The notes beneath the pieces are model-generated. The model was not told the origin of the DNA and did not search any database. It saw nothing but the letters and a program-made list of their open reading frames with translations. The position numbers and the translations under genes are program-made. A stretch of DNA of 64,000 nt, from positions 310,001 to 374,000 of the forward strand of contig MKUP01000012.1 in the NCBI GenBank assembly GCA_001898625.1. The letters run 5' to 3'. The stretch's first letter is position 1. Each line of letters begins with the position of its first letter. Of this stretch, positions 1 to 8,601 are shown one piece after another. The stretch is from Burkholderiales bacterium 67-32. Lineage in GTDB: Bacteria > Pseudomonadota > Gammaproteobacteria > Burkholderiales > Burkholderiaceae_B.

Positions 1-4
1 CAAC

Positions 5-14
5 CTGTATACAG
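5..14. promoter_or_regulatory. GntR/VanR-type operator palindrome
   Basis: A perfect 10-base palindrome, CTGTATACAG, sits about 70 bases upstream of the vanA-like start. Its TGTATACA core resembles the sites bound by GntR/FCD regulators such as VanR. The regulator gene itself would lie left of the window, so the assignment is inference. Confidence 0.45.
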
Positions 15-82
15 ATTTGATGATGCTCCGTTCCTCGCATGCGCCCAGCCGCTGCCACGGGCCGGGCTCCTGGAGGAAGACC

Positions 83-1174
83 ATGTTTCTGAAGAACACC
101 TGGTACGTCGCCTGTACCCCCGATGAAATCGCCGAAAAACCGCTCGGCCGCCAGGTCTGCGGCGAACGCATGGTCTTCTACCGGGGCCAGGACGGCAAGG
201 TGTCCGCGCTGGAGGATTTCTGTCCCCACCGCGGCGCGCCGCTGTCGCTAGGCTTCATCGACAAGGGCGAACTGGTCTGCGGCTACCACGGCCTGCGTAT
301 GAACCCGGACGGCACCTGCGCCGGCATGACCGGGCAGCGCGTGCGCGCCTTCCCCACCATCCGCAGCTACCCCGCCGTGGAACGCTACGGCTTCATCTGG
401 GTGTGGCCGGGCGATGCCGAACTGGCCGATCCCGCCACGATCCATCACCTGGAATGGGCCGAAAGCCCCGACTGGGCCTACGGCGGCGGGCTGTACCACA
501 TCCATTGCGACTACCGCCTCATGATCGACAACCTCATGGACCTGACCCATGAGACCTACGTCCACGCCAGCAGCATCGGCCAGGCCGAGATCGAGGAATC
601 GGCGCCGTCCACCAAGACCATCGGCGACGAGGTCGTGACCAGCCGCCACATGGAAAACATCACGCCGCCCCCGTTCTGGGCCGCCGCGCTGCGCGGCAAC
701 GGCCTGGCCGACGACGTGCCGTGCGACCGCTGGCAGATCTGCCGCTTCACGCCGCCCAGCCACGTACTGATCGAAGTGGGCGTGGCGCACGCCGGCAAGG
801 GCGGCTACGACGCGCCGGCCGAGTCCAAGGCCTCCAGCATCGTGGTCGACTTCATCACGCCCGAGACCGAAACCTCGATCTGGTACTTCTGGGGCATGGC
901 GCGCAACTTCAAGCCCAACGATGAACAGCTCACCGCCACCATCCGCGAAGGCCAGGGCAAGATTTTCGGCGAAGACCTCGACATGCTGGAAGCGCAGCAG
1001 CGCAACCTGTCCGAGAACCCGGGCCGCAAGATCCTGAAGCTCAACATCGATTCCGGCGGCGTGCAGTCGCGCGTGGTGCTGGACCGCCTGCTGGCCGCGG
1101 AGGCCGCCGAACGGGCCAGCCGCATCGCGGCGTCCGCCGAAGCGGCGACGGCGCAGGCGGCCGCGGCGGGTTGA
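83..1174 (+). CDS. vanA: Rieske non-heme iron oxygenase, vanillate O-demethylase oxygenase type
   Basis: This 363-residue protein is the oxygenase component of a two-component Rieske monooxygenase of the kind that demethylates vanillate to protocatechuate in the cytoplasm. The Rieske ligands are visible as Cys47/His49 (in CPHRGAPL) and Cys66/His69 (in CGYHG). The mononuclear iron site follows as Asn150, Asp153, His156 and His161. The start at 83 is chosen over an in-frame ATG at 17 because GGAGGAAGA lies directly upstream and the family begins with a short MFLKNTWYVA-like sequence. The C-terminus is an alanine-rich tail of about 25 residues. The usual reductase gene vanB is not next to it: a terminator and unrelated genes follow. 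Other aryl-methyl or carboxylate oxygenases of this subfamily are possible, so vanillate as substrate is an inference. Confidence 0.8.
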   Translation: MFLKNTWYVACTPDEIAEKPLGRQVCGERMVFYRGQDGKVSALEDFCPHRGAPLSLGFIDKGELVCGYHGLRMNPDGTCAGMTGQRVRAFPTIRSYPAVERYGFIWVWPGDAELADPATIHHLEWAESPDWAYGGGLYHIHCDYRLMIDNLMDLTHETYVHASSIGQAEIEESAPSTKTIGDEVVTSRHMENITPPPFWAAALRGNGLADDVPCDRWQICRFTPPSHVLIEVGVAHAGKGGYDAPAESKASSIVVDFITPETETSIWYFWGMARNFKPNDEQLTATIREGQGKIFGEDLDMLEAQQRNLSENPGRKILKLNIDSGGVQSRVVLDRLLAAEAAERASRIAASAEAATAQAAAAG

Positions 1175-1195
1175 AGGGCAGTGTATTGAATCACG

Positions 1196-1223
1196 ACCCG
1201 GCATAGACATGTCGGGTTTTTTT
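1196..1223 (+). terminator. Rho-independent terminator after vanA
   Basis: A 9-bp stem (1196-1204 with 1209-1217, one G-T pair) closes a four-base loop and is followed by seven T residues. It ends the vanA transcript and separates it from the lipoprotein pair. Confidence 0.85.
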
Positions 1224-1336
1224 GCGCCTATCTATGGCGGCTGGCGCCTCGCCAGGATCTCCCCTGCGCGAGGTATAGTTCGAGCCACTACTCTACTCTA
1301 ATAAGAGAGACCGATTACTCGACGCAGGGAGGGGGA

Positions 1337-1837
1337 ATGAAAGATAGCGGGAGATGGGTGGCAACTGGCGCCATCGCGATGCTGTTGTCAGGATGTGCGA
1401 CGACTTCTGTTTTGATACCGGAGGGGTATGGCGGTCCGATTGCCACAATCAAGGACAACGCCGTTTCGGAAACAAAGAATCGAGGCCAGTTTTTTTATGT
1501 GGCCGAAATCGACGGAAAGCGGGTGGATAATGCGCTTCAAACCACTCGGGTGGCGAACAGTGGCGCTGGCTTTGCGCTGAGCCCCGTTCCCTTTGCCAGA
1601 GAGGTCCTGGTTCGCCCGATGACTCTCAAGCTGCAGGCACGGGTCGCCTACGGCGCACCCCTTCAAGCCATGGCCAACGCGACTACGCTGTACACGGCGG
1701 AATCCGTTCTTACCTTCACTCCGGAGCCGAACAAGAATTATCTGGTGACAGGCGCGCTCAATGAGAGTCAGCAGCTTGTCTGGCTTCAGGATGAGCAGGG
1801 AAACAAGCTGGCAGCAGATGCTCCGGCATCCAAGTGA
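1337..1837 (+). CDS. small outer-membrane lipoprotein of unknown function
   Basis: The 166-residue product begins with a lipoprotein signal ending at LLSGC, so Cys20 should be lipidated; Ala at +2 favours the outer membrane. I do not recognise the mature domain: it looks like a compact beta-rich protein, with a stretch that reads FYVAEIDGKRV and a C-terminal half rich in strands. The ATG is preceded by a strong GGGAGGGGG ribosome site, and TATAGT near 1274-1279 could be a -10 element. It is translationally coupled to the next gene by a GTGA overlap. Base composition is visibly richer in A and T than the flanking genes, which may indicate recent transfer. Confidence 0.7.
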   Translation: MKDSGRWVATGAIAMLLSGCATTSVLIPEGYGGPIATIKDNAVSETKNRGQFFYVAEIDGKRVDNALQTTRVANSGAGFALSPVPFAREVLVRPMTLKLQARVAYGAPLQAMANATTLYTAESVLTFTPEPNKNYLVTGALNESQQLVWLQDEQGNKLAADAPASK

Positions 1838-2460
1838 CGGAGCCGCCTGTGAATACTGTGAATAGAGTTTTCCCGCTGCCGTTTCCTGGTTTCAAGTCGA
1901 TCGCCTGCACGGCGTTCGCGATCATGGCGGCAGGTTGTACCTCTCATCCATTGGTACAGGATTACGCCCCGCCGGTCTCGAGCTGCTGCGCCCGGGCTCA
2001 GGAGATCGCCTATTCGGAGTTGCCATTCGGTGGGAAGGTGGATATCGCTTTTGCTCCGTCATCGCCTACGTATGTGATCGAAGGTAAGCCGCGTCATGTT
2101 GGCGGCGTTCGTATTCCGTCAGCAGTCGACCCCTCTTCCTTGATTGTCACTACATATGGTTCTACGACTTATTTGCCGATGGCGACGGCCGTGGTGCCCG
2201 ATTTCATTTTCCTAGATGAAGCCTTCCAGATCGTCGGTCGCGCTGTCGCGGATTATTCAGATTATCGGGGGCCGCTTGCCTCGGGCTCTTTCGGGCTCCA
2301 GACCCGGGTGCTGGTACCGGCAAAGACCCGCTATGTCATTGTTACGCCCGGACAGCCTACCCAAGCCAAGCCCATAGGCTATGGAGGTGTGGGCCAGCGT
2401 TACTCCATGCCGCCCGCCGCGCTTGGCGAGATCTCATTGCAGTTGTACGGTCATTCGTGA
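1834..2460 (+). CDS. MalM-like periplasmic lipoprotein
   Basis: The product of 208 residues has a lipobox MAAGC with Cys35 as the lipidation site. The mature part (CCARAQEIAYSELPFG, then KPRHVGGVRIP and later DFIFLDEAFQIV) resembles the MalM family, small periplasmic proteins of unclear function first seen in maltose operons. No maltose genes are near, so the name describes only the fold. The start is GTG at 1834, whose last two bases form the stop of the upstream lipoprotein (GTGA); in-frame GTG codons at 1849 and 1858 are alternatives. Like its neighbour it is less GC-rich than the surroundings, so the pair probably travels together. Confidence 0.65.
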   Translation: MTEPPVNTVNRVFPLPFPGFKSIACTAFAIMAAGCTSHPLVQDYAPPVSSCCARAQEIAYSELPFGGKVDIAFAPSSPTYVIEGKPRHVGGVRIPSAVDPSSLIVTTYGSTTYLPMATAVVPDFIFLDEAFQIVGRAVADYSDYRGPLASGSFGLQTRVLVPAKTRYVIVTPGQPTQAKPIGYGGVGQRYSMPPAALGEISLQLYGHS

Positions 2461-2470
2461 AGCGAACGAC

Positions 2471-2500
2471 GGGGTGCTTCTCCAGAAGCGCCCCTTTCCC
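2471..2500 (+). terminator. terminator hairpin between convergent genes
   Basis: An 11-bp stem (2471-2481 with 2484-2494, one G-T pair) with a tiny loop is followed by TTTCCCC. The T tract favours termination of the plus-strand lipoprotein pair; the minus-strand cytochrome gene ends just beyond. Confidence 0.6.
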
Positions 2501-2502
2501 CG

Positions 2503-3834
2503 TTATTGCTCTCTCCCCTGCAACGCCAGCGGATACTCCCCCCGGATCCGCCTGACCGCGTCCTGCACGCCGCTCCACGCCGGCTGCCCGGTGAAGGACC
2601 CGCGCATGAACTGCACCACCGCCGTGACCTGCGCGTCGTTCAGCGCATAGGCGTAGCCGGGCATGTGGCCGCCGCGCGGGTTGCCCGCGTCGTGCTGGGT
2701 ACCGTTCAGCACGTAGCGGATCACGTTGTCGGGCTGGTCCAGGTTCAGCGAGGTGGCCAGCCACAGCGGCGGCTGGGTGCCGAACAGGTCGGGGCCGCCG
2801 GGGCCGGGATGGTGGCAGGCCGCGCATGCGTTGGCGTAGATGCGGGCGCCCAGCGTATCGGTGGTGGCCACCGCGGCCTGCGCCGCCGCCTCGCGCTGCT
2901 GCGGCGTGGGGCCGGTCTTGTCCTGCTGCGCGGCACCCGCCATCTGGCTGGCGATGTAGGTGGCCAGCGCGCGGGTGTCGGCTTCGGCGATCTGCGAGGT
3001 GCCGACGCGCACCACCGGCGTCATGGATGCGCCCGCCGCGCCATGCTGGTCGGCGTAGCCCGAACGCAGGTAGTCGAACAGCGCCTGCTCGGTCCACGCG
3101 ATGGGCGCTTTGGACGAGGCGTTGAGCGCCGGCGCGATCCAGCCTTCGGCGCTGCCGCCGCCCAGGTAGGACTTGCCGCCTTCCTCGGCGCCCAGCGCGT
3201 TGCGCGGCGTATGGCAGGCGCTGCAGTGGCCCAGCGCGACCGCGAGGTACTGGCCGCGATTCCAGGCCTCCGATTCCGACGCCACCTTGGCGACCGGATC
3301 GCGATCCAGGAACAGCAGGTTCCACCCGGCCATCAGCACGCGCTGGTTGAACGGGAACGGCAGATGGGTGGCCTGCGGCTCGTTGCGGATCGGCGGCTGG
3401 CTCATCATGTAGGCGTACAGGTCCCGCATGTCCTCGTCGGTCATCTTGGTGAACGAGGTGTACGGGAAGGCCGGATAAAGATGCGTGCCGTCGCGCGCGA
3501 CGCCGCGCCGCATGGCGCGCTCGAAAGCCTCGAACGGCCATCCGCCTATGCCGGTCTCGGCGTCGGGCGTGATGTTGGTCGAGACGATGACGCCGAAAGG
3601 CGTTTCCATGTGGAACCCGCCCGCGTTGACCGCCCCGCCCGGGGCGGTGTGGCAGACGACGCACATGCTGGCGGAGGCGACTTCCTTGCCGCGCAGGACT
3701 TGCTCCTCGGGGAACTGTTTGGGATCGACCGATGCGGTCGGGATCGCGGGCTCGTGCGCGAACAGGGCGGCGCCGGCCGCGGCGACGGCCAGCAGGATGA
3801 CGATGGTCAGCGACCACTTGGCTGCGCGGCTCAT
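2503..3834 (-). CDS. triheme membrane-anchored cytochrome c, electron acceptor of Mo hydroxylase
   Basis: The 443-residue protein has one N-terminal membrane segment (about residues 8-26) and three heme c attachment motifs: CVVCH at 58-62, CSACH at 204-208 and CAACH at 337-341. This is the layout of the cytochrome subunit of membrane alcohol, gluconate and aldehyde dehydrogenases. Here it is the last gene of a three-gene unit, and its ATG overlaps the stop of the molybdenum subunit by one base (TAATG). The role is most likely to pass electrons from the periplasmic molybdenum enzyme to ubiquinone or a terminal oxidase. In nicotinate hydroxylase NicB similar heme domains are fused to the molybdenum subunit, which supports the functional link. 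Confidence 0.88.
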   Translation of the reverse strand: MSRAAKWSLTIVILLAVAAAGAALFAHEPAIPTASVDPKQFPEEQVLRGKEVASASMCVVCHTAPGGAVNAGGFHMETPFGVIVSTNITPDAETGIGGWPFEAFERAMRRGVARDGTHLYPAFPYTSFTKMTDEDMRDLYAYMMSQPPIRNEPQATHLPFPFNQRVLMAGWNLLFLDRDPVAKVASESEAWNRGQYLAVALGHCSACHTPRNALGAEEGGKSYLGGGSAEGWIAPALNASSKAPIAWTEQALFDYLRSGYADQHGAAGASMTPVVRVGTSQIAEADTRALATYIASQMAGAAQQDKTGPTPQQREAAAQAAVATTDTLGARIYANACAACHHPGPGGPDLFGTQPPLWLATSLNLDQPDNVIRYVLNGTQHDAGNPRGGHMPGYAYALNDAQVTAVVQFMRGSFTGQPAWSGVQDAVRRIRGEYPLALQGREQ

Positions 3835-6107
3835 TATTTGGCCTCCTTGTTGGCGGCGGCCAGGGCCGCGAGTACGCGTTCGGGCGTGAAGGGGGCTTCA
3901 CGCAGGCGTAGGCCGGTGGCGTCGAAGATCGCGTTGGCGATGGCGGCAGGCCCGGGAACGGATGCCGATTCGCCGGACCCCAGCGGCGGGTTGCCGTCGG
4001 GCGGCATCAGCACCACGTCGACCTCGGGCAGCTCGGTGAACTTGAGGATGGGATAGGCACCCCACTCCAGGCTGGAGACGCCGTTCTGGTCGAAGCTCAC
4101 GCTTTCCTTGAGCGTGCGGCTGACGGTCTGGATGACGTTGCCCTGGACCTGGTGGCGCACGCCGTCGGGGTTGATCATCAGGCCGCAGTCCTGACCCGCC
4201 ACGACGTGGGTCACGCGCACCTTGCCGGTATCCAGGTCGACCTCGACGTCGGCCACCCAGGCGCACCACGAGGCGCCCACGCCGGGGAAAGTGCCGTGCA
4301 CGTACTGATGCTGGGAGACGCCGCGGCCCTTGGCGATGCCCTTGGTGGGCCGTTCGGCCGGCGCTTTGCGCGGCTGCCAGCCGGCTTTCCCGGCCACGGC
4401 CTTGAGCAGCGCGATGGGGCGCGGGTCCTCCATGAAGCGCAGGCGGAATTCGACCGGATCGGCGCCTTCCTGGGCCGCGAGTTCGTCCATGAAGGATTCG
4501 TGGGCGAAGACGTTGGGCAGCGCGGCCACGCCGCGAATCCACGAGGCGCGCACGATGGGGGCCATGTCCAGCGCCACGATGTCGAGGTCCGAGGCGCGGT
4601 ATTGCGGGATGGCGGTGCGATCGCCCATCTCGAACACCGTGGCCTCGGCCTTTTCCCTGCCCATCAGCAGCGAAGCCAGCAGCGGCGCGCCGTTCGAGGG
4701 GTAGCGGGTGCCGAAGCGATAGGCCAGCGAGTCGGGGCCGGCGACGCCGCCGTGCACGTCCATGGTCTGGGCCGTGCCCTTGGGCTCCCAGGCGTGCTCT
4801 TCCTCGCGCATGTATTGCACGCGCACCGGCTGGCCCAGTTCGCGCGCCAGCACCGCGGCGTCGGCGGACGCGTCGTCGGCGCAGTTGCGGCCGTAGCAGC
4901 CCGAGGCCTCCATCCGCACCACGCGGATGCGGTCTTCGGGAATGTCGAGCATCTTGGCGATATCGCTGTGCAGGTTGTGGGGGTTCTGGCTGCCGCTCCA
5001 GACGGTCAGCTTCTGGTCCTTCCAGTCGGCCAGCCCGCACGAGGGGCCGATGGAGCCGTGCATCTGGTAGGGCCACACATAAGTGGCCTTCACCGTATGT
5101 TTGGCCGCTGCCAGGGCCTTGTCCGTATCGCCCTTCTTGCTCAGCGGGCGCTGCTTGGAGGGTTGGGACGCCAGCGCGTCGGTGAGCGAGGCCATGGAGC
5201 CCAGCGCCGGCGGCGCCTTCCAGTTCACCTTGAGCAGGCGCGAGGCCAGGATGGCGTCTTCCTCGCGTCGCGCGACGACCGCCACGAAGTCCTTGATGAC
5301 CACGATCTTCACCAGCGATCTCACCTTGGCCACCGAGGACTCGTCCACCGATTCCAGGCTGGAGGCCACCATGCCGCCCGAGTCGCGGCCCAGGTAAGGC
5401 GGGCGCACGAGGCGCGCGTGCAGCATGCCCGGCACCCGCATGTCATGGACGTAGGTGAGCTTGCCGGTGACCTTGGCGGGGATGTCGAGGCGCGGCACGG
5501 GGCGGCCGACGACGGTGTAGGCCGATACGGGCTTGAGCGGCACGTCGGCTGCCAGCGGCACCGATTGCGTGTCGTTGCCGACCAGTTCGCCGTAGGACGC
5601 CAGTCGCTCGCCGCTGGCGCGCAGCACCTGGCCGTTGCGGGTGACCAGCGACGAGACGGGCACGTTGTGGCGGCGCGCCGCTTCTTCCAACAGGTGCTGG
5701 CGGATCTGCGCAGCGGCCTTGCGCATGGGGACCGCGGACGCCTGCACCGAGTTGCTGGCGATGGTGGGCCCCTGGTTGGGCGTCACGTCGGTATCGCCCA
5801 GCACCATGGTGACCTGGTTCATGTCGACGTCCAGCTCCTCGGCCACGATCTGCGTGAACGCGGTGCGGATGCCGGTGCCCAGGTCCACGTGGCCGTTGCA
5901 GGCGCGGACGGTGCCGTCGGCCATCAGCTGCACGTAGGCCGAGACGAGGTTCTTGTCCACCAGCTGCGAGCCGGCATCGGTGGCCGGACCGGCCGCGGCC
6001 ATGCCGCGCTTGACCAGGGCGGGAAAGGTGAAGGTGACGGCCAGGCTGCCGGTGGCGGCCAGGAACTGGCGGCGCGACAGGCGCGGGGCGTGCGCGGGCG
6101 TGCTCAT
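3834..6107 (-). CDS. molybdopterin-binding large subunit of periplasmic hydroxylase/aldehyde dehydrogenase (IorB/NicB type)
   Basis: This 757-residue protein belongs to the xanthine dehydrogenase superfamily, close to isoquinoline 1-oxidoreductase beta subunits. It begins with a Tat signal (SRRQFLAATG, residues about 11-20), so the folded enzyme is exported to the periplasm. Typical landmarks are QNPHNL, GCYGRN in place of GGGFGR, GQDCGLMINPDG, and GSGESASVPGPAAIANAIF near the C-terminus, whose Glu is the expected catalytic base. The start at 6107 is set by the Tat signal and by the ATGA overlap with the 2Fe-2S gene; a longer in-frame reading to 6476 only shadows that gene. The substrate is unknown: N-heteroaromatics or aldehydes are the family norm. 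Confidence 0.88.
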   Translation of the reverse strand: MSTPAHAPRLSRRQFLAATGSLAVTFTFPALVKRGMAAAGPATDAGSQLVDKNLVSAYVQLMADGTVRACNGHVDLGTGIRTAFTQIVAEELDVDMNQVTMVLGDTDVTPNQGPTIASNSVQASAVPMRKAAAQIRQHLLEEAARRHNVPVSSLVTRNGQVLRASGERLASYGELVGNDTQSVPLAADVPLKPVSAYTVVGRPVPRLDIPAKVTGKLTYVHDMRVPGMLHARLVRPPYLGRDSGGMVASSLESVDESSVAKVRSLVKIVVIKDFVAVVARREEDAILASRLLKVNWKAPPALGSMASLTDALASQPSKQRPLSKKGDTDKALAAAKHTVKATYVWPYQMHGSIGPSCGLADWKDQKLTVWSGSQNPHNLHSDIAKMLDIPEDRIRVVRMEASGCYGRNCADDASADAAVLARELGQPVRVQYMREEEHAWEPKGTAQTMDVHGGVAGPDSLAYRFGTRYPSNGAPLLASLLMGREKAEATVFEMGDRTAIPQYRASDLDIVALDMAPIVRASWIRGVAALPNVFAHESFMDELAAQEGADPVEFRLRFMEDPRPIALLKAVAGKAGWQPRKAPAERPTKGIAKGRGVSQHQYVHGTFPGVGASWCAWVADVEVDLDTGKVRVTHVVAGQDCGLMINPDGVRHQVQGNVIQTVSRTLKESVSFDQNGVSSLEWGAYPILKFTELPEVDVVLMPPDGNPPLGSGESASVPGPAAIANAIFDATGLRLREAPFTPERVLAALAAANKEAK

Positions 6108-6607
6108 TGCGCGACCTCCGCCATGGCCGTTTTCGGAGCCGCCCTGCCCTGGAGCTCGGCGGCGCGCTGCACCGCCCGGATGATCTCGATGTGGGTGCCG
6201 CAGCGGCACAGGTTGTAGGCCAGGGCCTCCTTGATCTCTTTTTCCGATGGGCGGGGATTGCGATCCAGCAGGGCGCGGGCGGCCATGATCATGCCGTTGA
6301 TGCAGTAGCCGCATTGCGCCGCGTTCTCGTCGATGAACGCCTGCTGCACGGGATCGAGGGCATCGCCCTTGGCAAGGCCTTCCAGGGTGACGATGGGCCG
6401 GCCCTCCACGCTGCCCGCCGGGATCAGGCAGGAACGCGCGGCCTTGCCGTCGATCAGCACCGTACAGGCGCCGCACTCGCCCAGGCCGCAGCCGAATTTC
6501 GGCCCGTTCAAGGCCAGGTCGTTGCGCAGGATGTAGAGCAGCGGGGTGTCTTTGTCGGCTTCGACGGAGCGTTCCGCTCCGTTCACCTGGAGTTTTAGCG
6601 ATGCCAT
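6104..6607 (-). CDS. [2Fe-2S] small subunit of molybdenum hydroxylase (IorA/NicA type)
   Basis: The 167-residue protein carries both iron-sulfur clusters of the family: a plant-ferredoxin-type site (Cys40, Cys45, Cys48, Cys60) and a second helical site (Cys99, Cys102, Cys134, Cys136). It takes electrons from the molybdenum centre and hands them to the cytochrome. It has no signal peptide of its own, so it is presumably carried through the Tat system bound to the large subunit. The ATG at 6607 is preferred over one at 6634 because AGGAAA lies at the right distance. It is the first gene of the operon; the 263 bases upstream (6608-6870) should hold the promoter, but I see no convincing operator there. 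Confidence 0.9.
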   Translation of the reverse strand: MASLKLQVNGAERSVEADKDTPLLYILRNDLALNGPKFGCGLGECGACTVLIDGKAARSCLIPAGSVEGRPIVTLEGLAKGDALDPVQQAFIDENAAQCGYCINGMIMAARALLDRNPRPSEKEIKEALAYNLCRCGTHIEIIRAVQRAAELQGRAAPKTAMAEVAQ

Positions 6608-6870
6608 GTTCGTTTCCTGTATGAAGGCGTTCAACCGGCCGGCTTCCGCTTGGACAGCGGGGCCACCATTACCCTAGCTGGGCCGTGGTGCGGCGAGGAC
6701 ACGCAGATGTGTCGACTTGTTGCCGCCGGAAGGGCCGCCATGCGTGGCGGCGCCTTGGAAAAGACCTAGGGTTTACACCAGTGGTGATGCAAATGCAAAC
6801 CGAGCGGCCGGTAACTTATGCAGGAAAAGGGCGTAGATGCGGCCGCCGGCGAGGGTAACCGGAGCCCCCG

Positions 6871-7695
6871 TCAGCGCGCCATCGAATGCGTGACCTGGCG
6901 CCGGAAATCCGCCAGCTTGGCCTTGAGTGCGCGCCGGTTGTCCGGGCCCATGCGCAGCAGCATCTTCTGCCCCGAGGTGAGCGACTCCAGCGCGGGGTCG
7001 GAGAACTCGTAACTTACCCACGGGCGCTGGAGTTCCTTGGGGCCCTTGACCTCGGGCAGGTTCACGGCCACGGGTTCGGCCGGATCGGGCGTGGCCAGCA
7101 GCGTGTCGATCACGGCCACCAGGCGGTCGTTGAAATAGCCGCGCGGATAGCCCAGGTCCTCGTAGGCTTTCTGGAACTGGGGGTAGAGTTGTTTGTAGAG
7201 CGCCGCGGCCTTCTCGGTGCTGACGGACGTGACGGCCGCCACGAAGGGCCGGTAGCGGTTGTAGTTGGCAGCGGCGATGCGTTCGCCGGGCGCCGCGCCG
7301 TCGACCGTGAAGCGGCCCTGGGCGGGGTTGACCGGCCAGACCCTCGGGGGCGCGTGGGGGCGGGCCAGGTTGTCCACCGTGGCCACCGTGCGCTGGATGA
7401 AGTGGTCCAGATTGAAGAAGGACAGCACCGCATCCCTGCCCAGCAGGCCGGTCAAGGCCACGGTGATGTCGGGCGCGGCCGGCGGTTCGGCCGTTTCGGC
7501 GGCGGGCGGTTCGATGGGGTGCTGGATTTCCGGCTCGGGAGGCGGCGGCGCGGGCGGTTCGGCGGATTCCGCGACCGCGGGGGGAGACTCCACGACGGAC
7601 ACCGGCGGCTCGGGCTGCGGTCGCAGCCACAGGTACAGGCCGGTGCCGATGGCTGCCAGGGCCAGCACCACGACGAGGGAAGACAGTCGGTTCAT
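6871..7695 (-). CDS. DUF3014 membrane-anchored protein
   Basis: The 274-residue protein has a single N-terminal membrane segment (residues about 5-25), then a proline- and glutamate-rich linker to about residue 75, and a globular DUF3014 domain whose landmarks are LGRDAVLSFFNLDHFIQRTVATVD, shown here only by its ends LGRDAVL and TVDNLA, and later YPQFQKAYEDLGY and NDRLVAVIDTLL. The layout suggests an inner-membrane protein facing the periplasm. No function is established for the family. It is a single gene, divergent from the next one; no operator was recognised in between. Confidence 0.8.
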   Translation of the reverse strand: MNRLSSLVVVLALAAIGTGLYLWLRPQPEPPVSVVESPPAVAESAEPPAPPPPEPEIQHPIEPPAAETAEPPAAPDITVALTGLLGRDAVLSFFNLDHFIQRTVATVDNLARPHAPPRVWPVNPAQGRFTVDGAAPGERIAAANYNRYRPFVAAVTSVSTEKAAALYKQLYPQFQKAYEDLGYPRGYFNDRLVAVIDTLLATPDPAEPVAVNLPEVKGPKELQRPWVSYEFSDPALESLTSGQKMLLRMGPDNRRALKAKLADFRRQVTHSMAR

Positions 7696-7821
7696 GGCGT
7701 GCCTATTCGATGGGATCCGTAAACACTGTACCAGCCGCGGGGAGGCGTTCACAGGCCGGTGCGGTTGCGCGGCCCGCCCAAAACCCGGATAGTCGCCCGG
7801 ATCCTTTCCCTCGAGACGCCC

Positions 7822-8526
7822 ATGGCATTGGCCGGTACCGCATTTCTGGCGCTGTTCAACGGTTTCGACCCCGACCGCGACGACGAATACAACATCTGGC
7901 ATTCGGTGGAGCACGTGCCGGAACGCCTGACCATGCCGGGCATCGTCCGGGCCCGGCGCTGCGTGAACCGCCAGGATGCCGAACTGCCCTATTTCACGCT
8001 GTATGAGCTGGTGTCCATCGAGGCCATGTATTCCGAGGCCTATCTGCATCTGATCACGCACCCCACGGCCTGGACGCAGCGCATGCGCGCATCGTTCGGC
8101 CGCTTCCTGCGCGTGCCCTGCCGCACGCTGGCCAGCCGGGGAGATGGGATGGGCGCCGCGATGCAGGCGGTCATCCTGCGCGGCGCGTACGGCGAAGCGC
8201 CGGCGGACGCGGCGGTCCAGGCCCTGGCCGATACGCTGGGCCGGCTGGACGGCATCACCGGCGTGCACGTCGGCCTGCTCGACGACGAGGCGCCGCCCGT
8301 GCCGGGATTGCAGGCGGCGGCGCCCAGCGACAGCGCGAGCACCCTGGTGGTACTGCTGGAGGCACAGGAAGAACATTGGCTGGACCGGCAGCGCGATGCC
8401 GTCGACGCTGCGCTGGGCCGCATCGGCGGTTCGTGGAGCGGGCCGGAGCATCGCGTCTACCGGCTGATGCACGTGCTCGATGCGGGCCGCTCGCCCGCAG
8501 AGACCGCGCGCCTGCGGGGGGGCTGA
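7822..8526 (+). CDS. uncharacterised protein, possible dimeric alpha/beta-barrel fold
   Basis: The start at 7822 gives 234 residues; an in-frame ATG at 7759 would add 21 arginine-rich residues that look unlike coding sequence. The N-terminal part (FLALFNGFDPDRDDEYNIWH, then EHVPERLTMPG) resembles proteins that handle small aromatic or EthD-like substrates and have two similar halves; the second half, from about residue 110, again reads as a beta-alpha unit. I cannot assign a reaction. It lies just before an enoyl-CoA hydratase on the same strand (75 bases apart), so it may belong to a catabolic pair. Confidence 0.55.
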   Translation: MALAGTAFLALFNGFDPDRDDEYNIWHSVEHVPERLTMPGIVRARRCVNRQDAELPYFTLYELVSIEAMYSEAYLHLITHPTAWTQRMRASFGRFLRVPCRTLASRGDGMGAAMQAVILRGAYGEAPADAAVQALADTLGRLDGITGVHVGLLDDEAPPVPGLQAAAPSDSASTLVVLLEAQEEHWLDRQRDAVDAALGRIGGSWSGPEHRVYRLMHVLDAGRSPAETARLRGG

Positions 8527-8601
8527 GGGACGCCACCGTTTTTGTGTATCCTCGAAGATCGCAGCCCGCAGTCGCCTTCCCCCAACTCCATTGGATTCCC
8601 C

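Noticed and set aside
3834-6476. A longer 880-residue version of the molybdenum subunit
   Set aside because: The extra N-terminus is read out of frame through the 2Fe-2S gene and would bury the Tat signal; the ATG at 6107 fits the family and the ATGA overlap.
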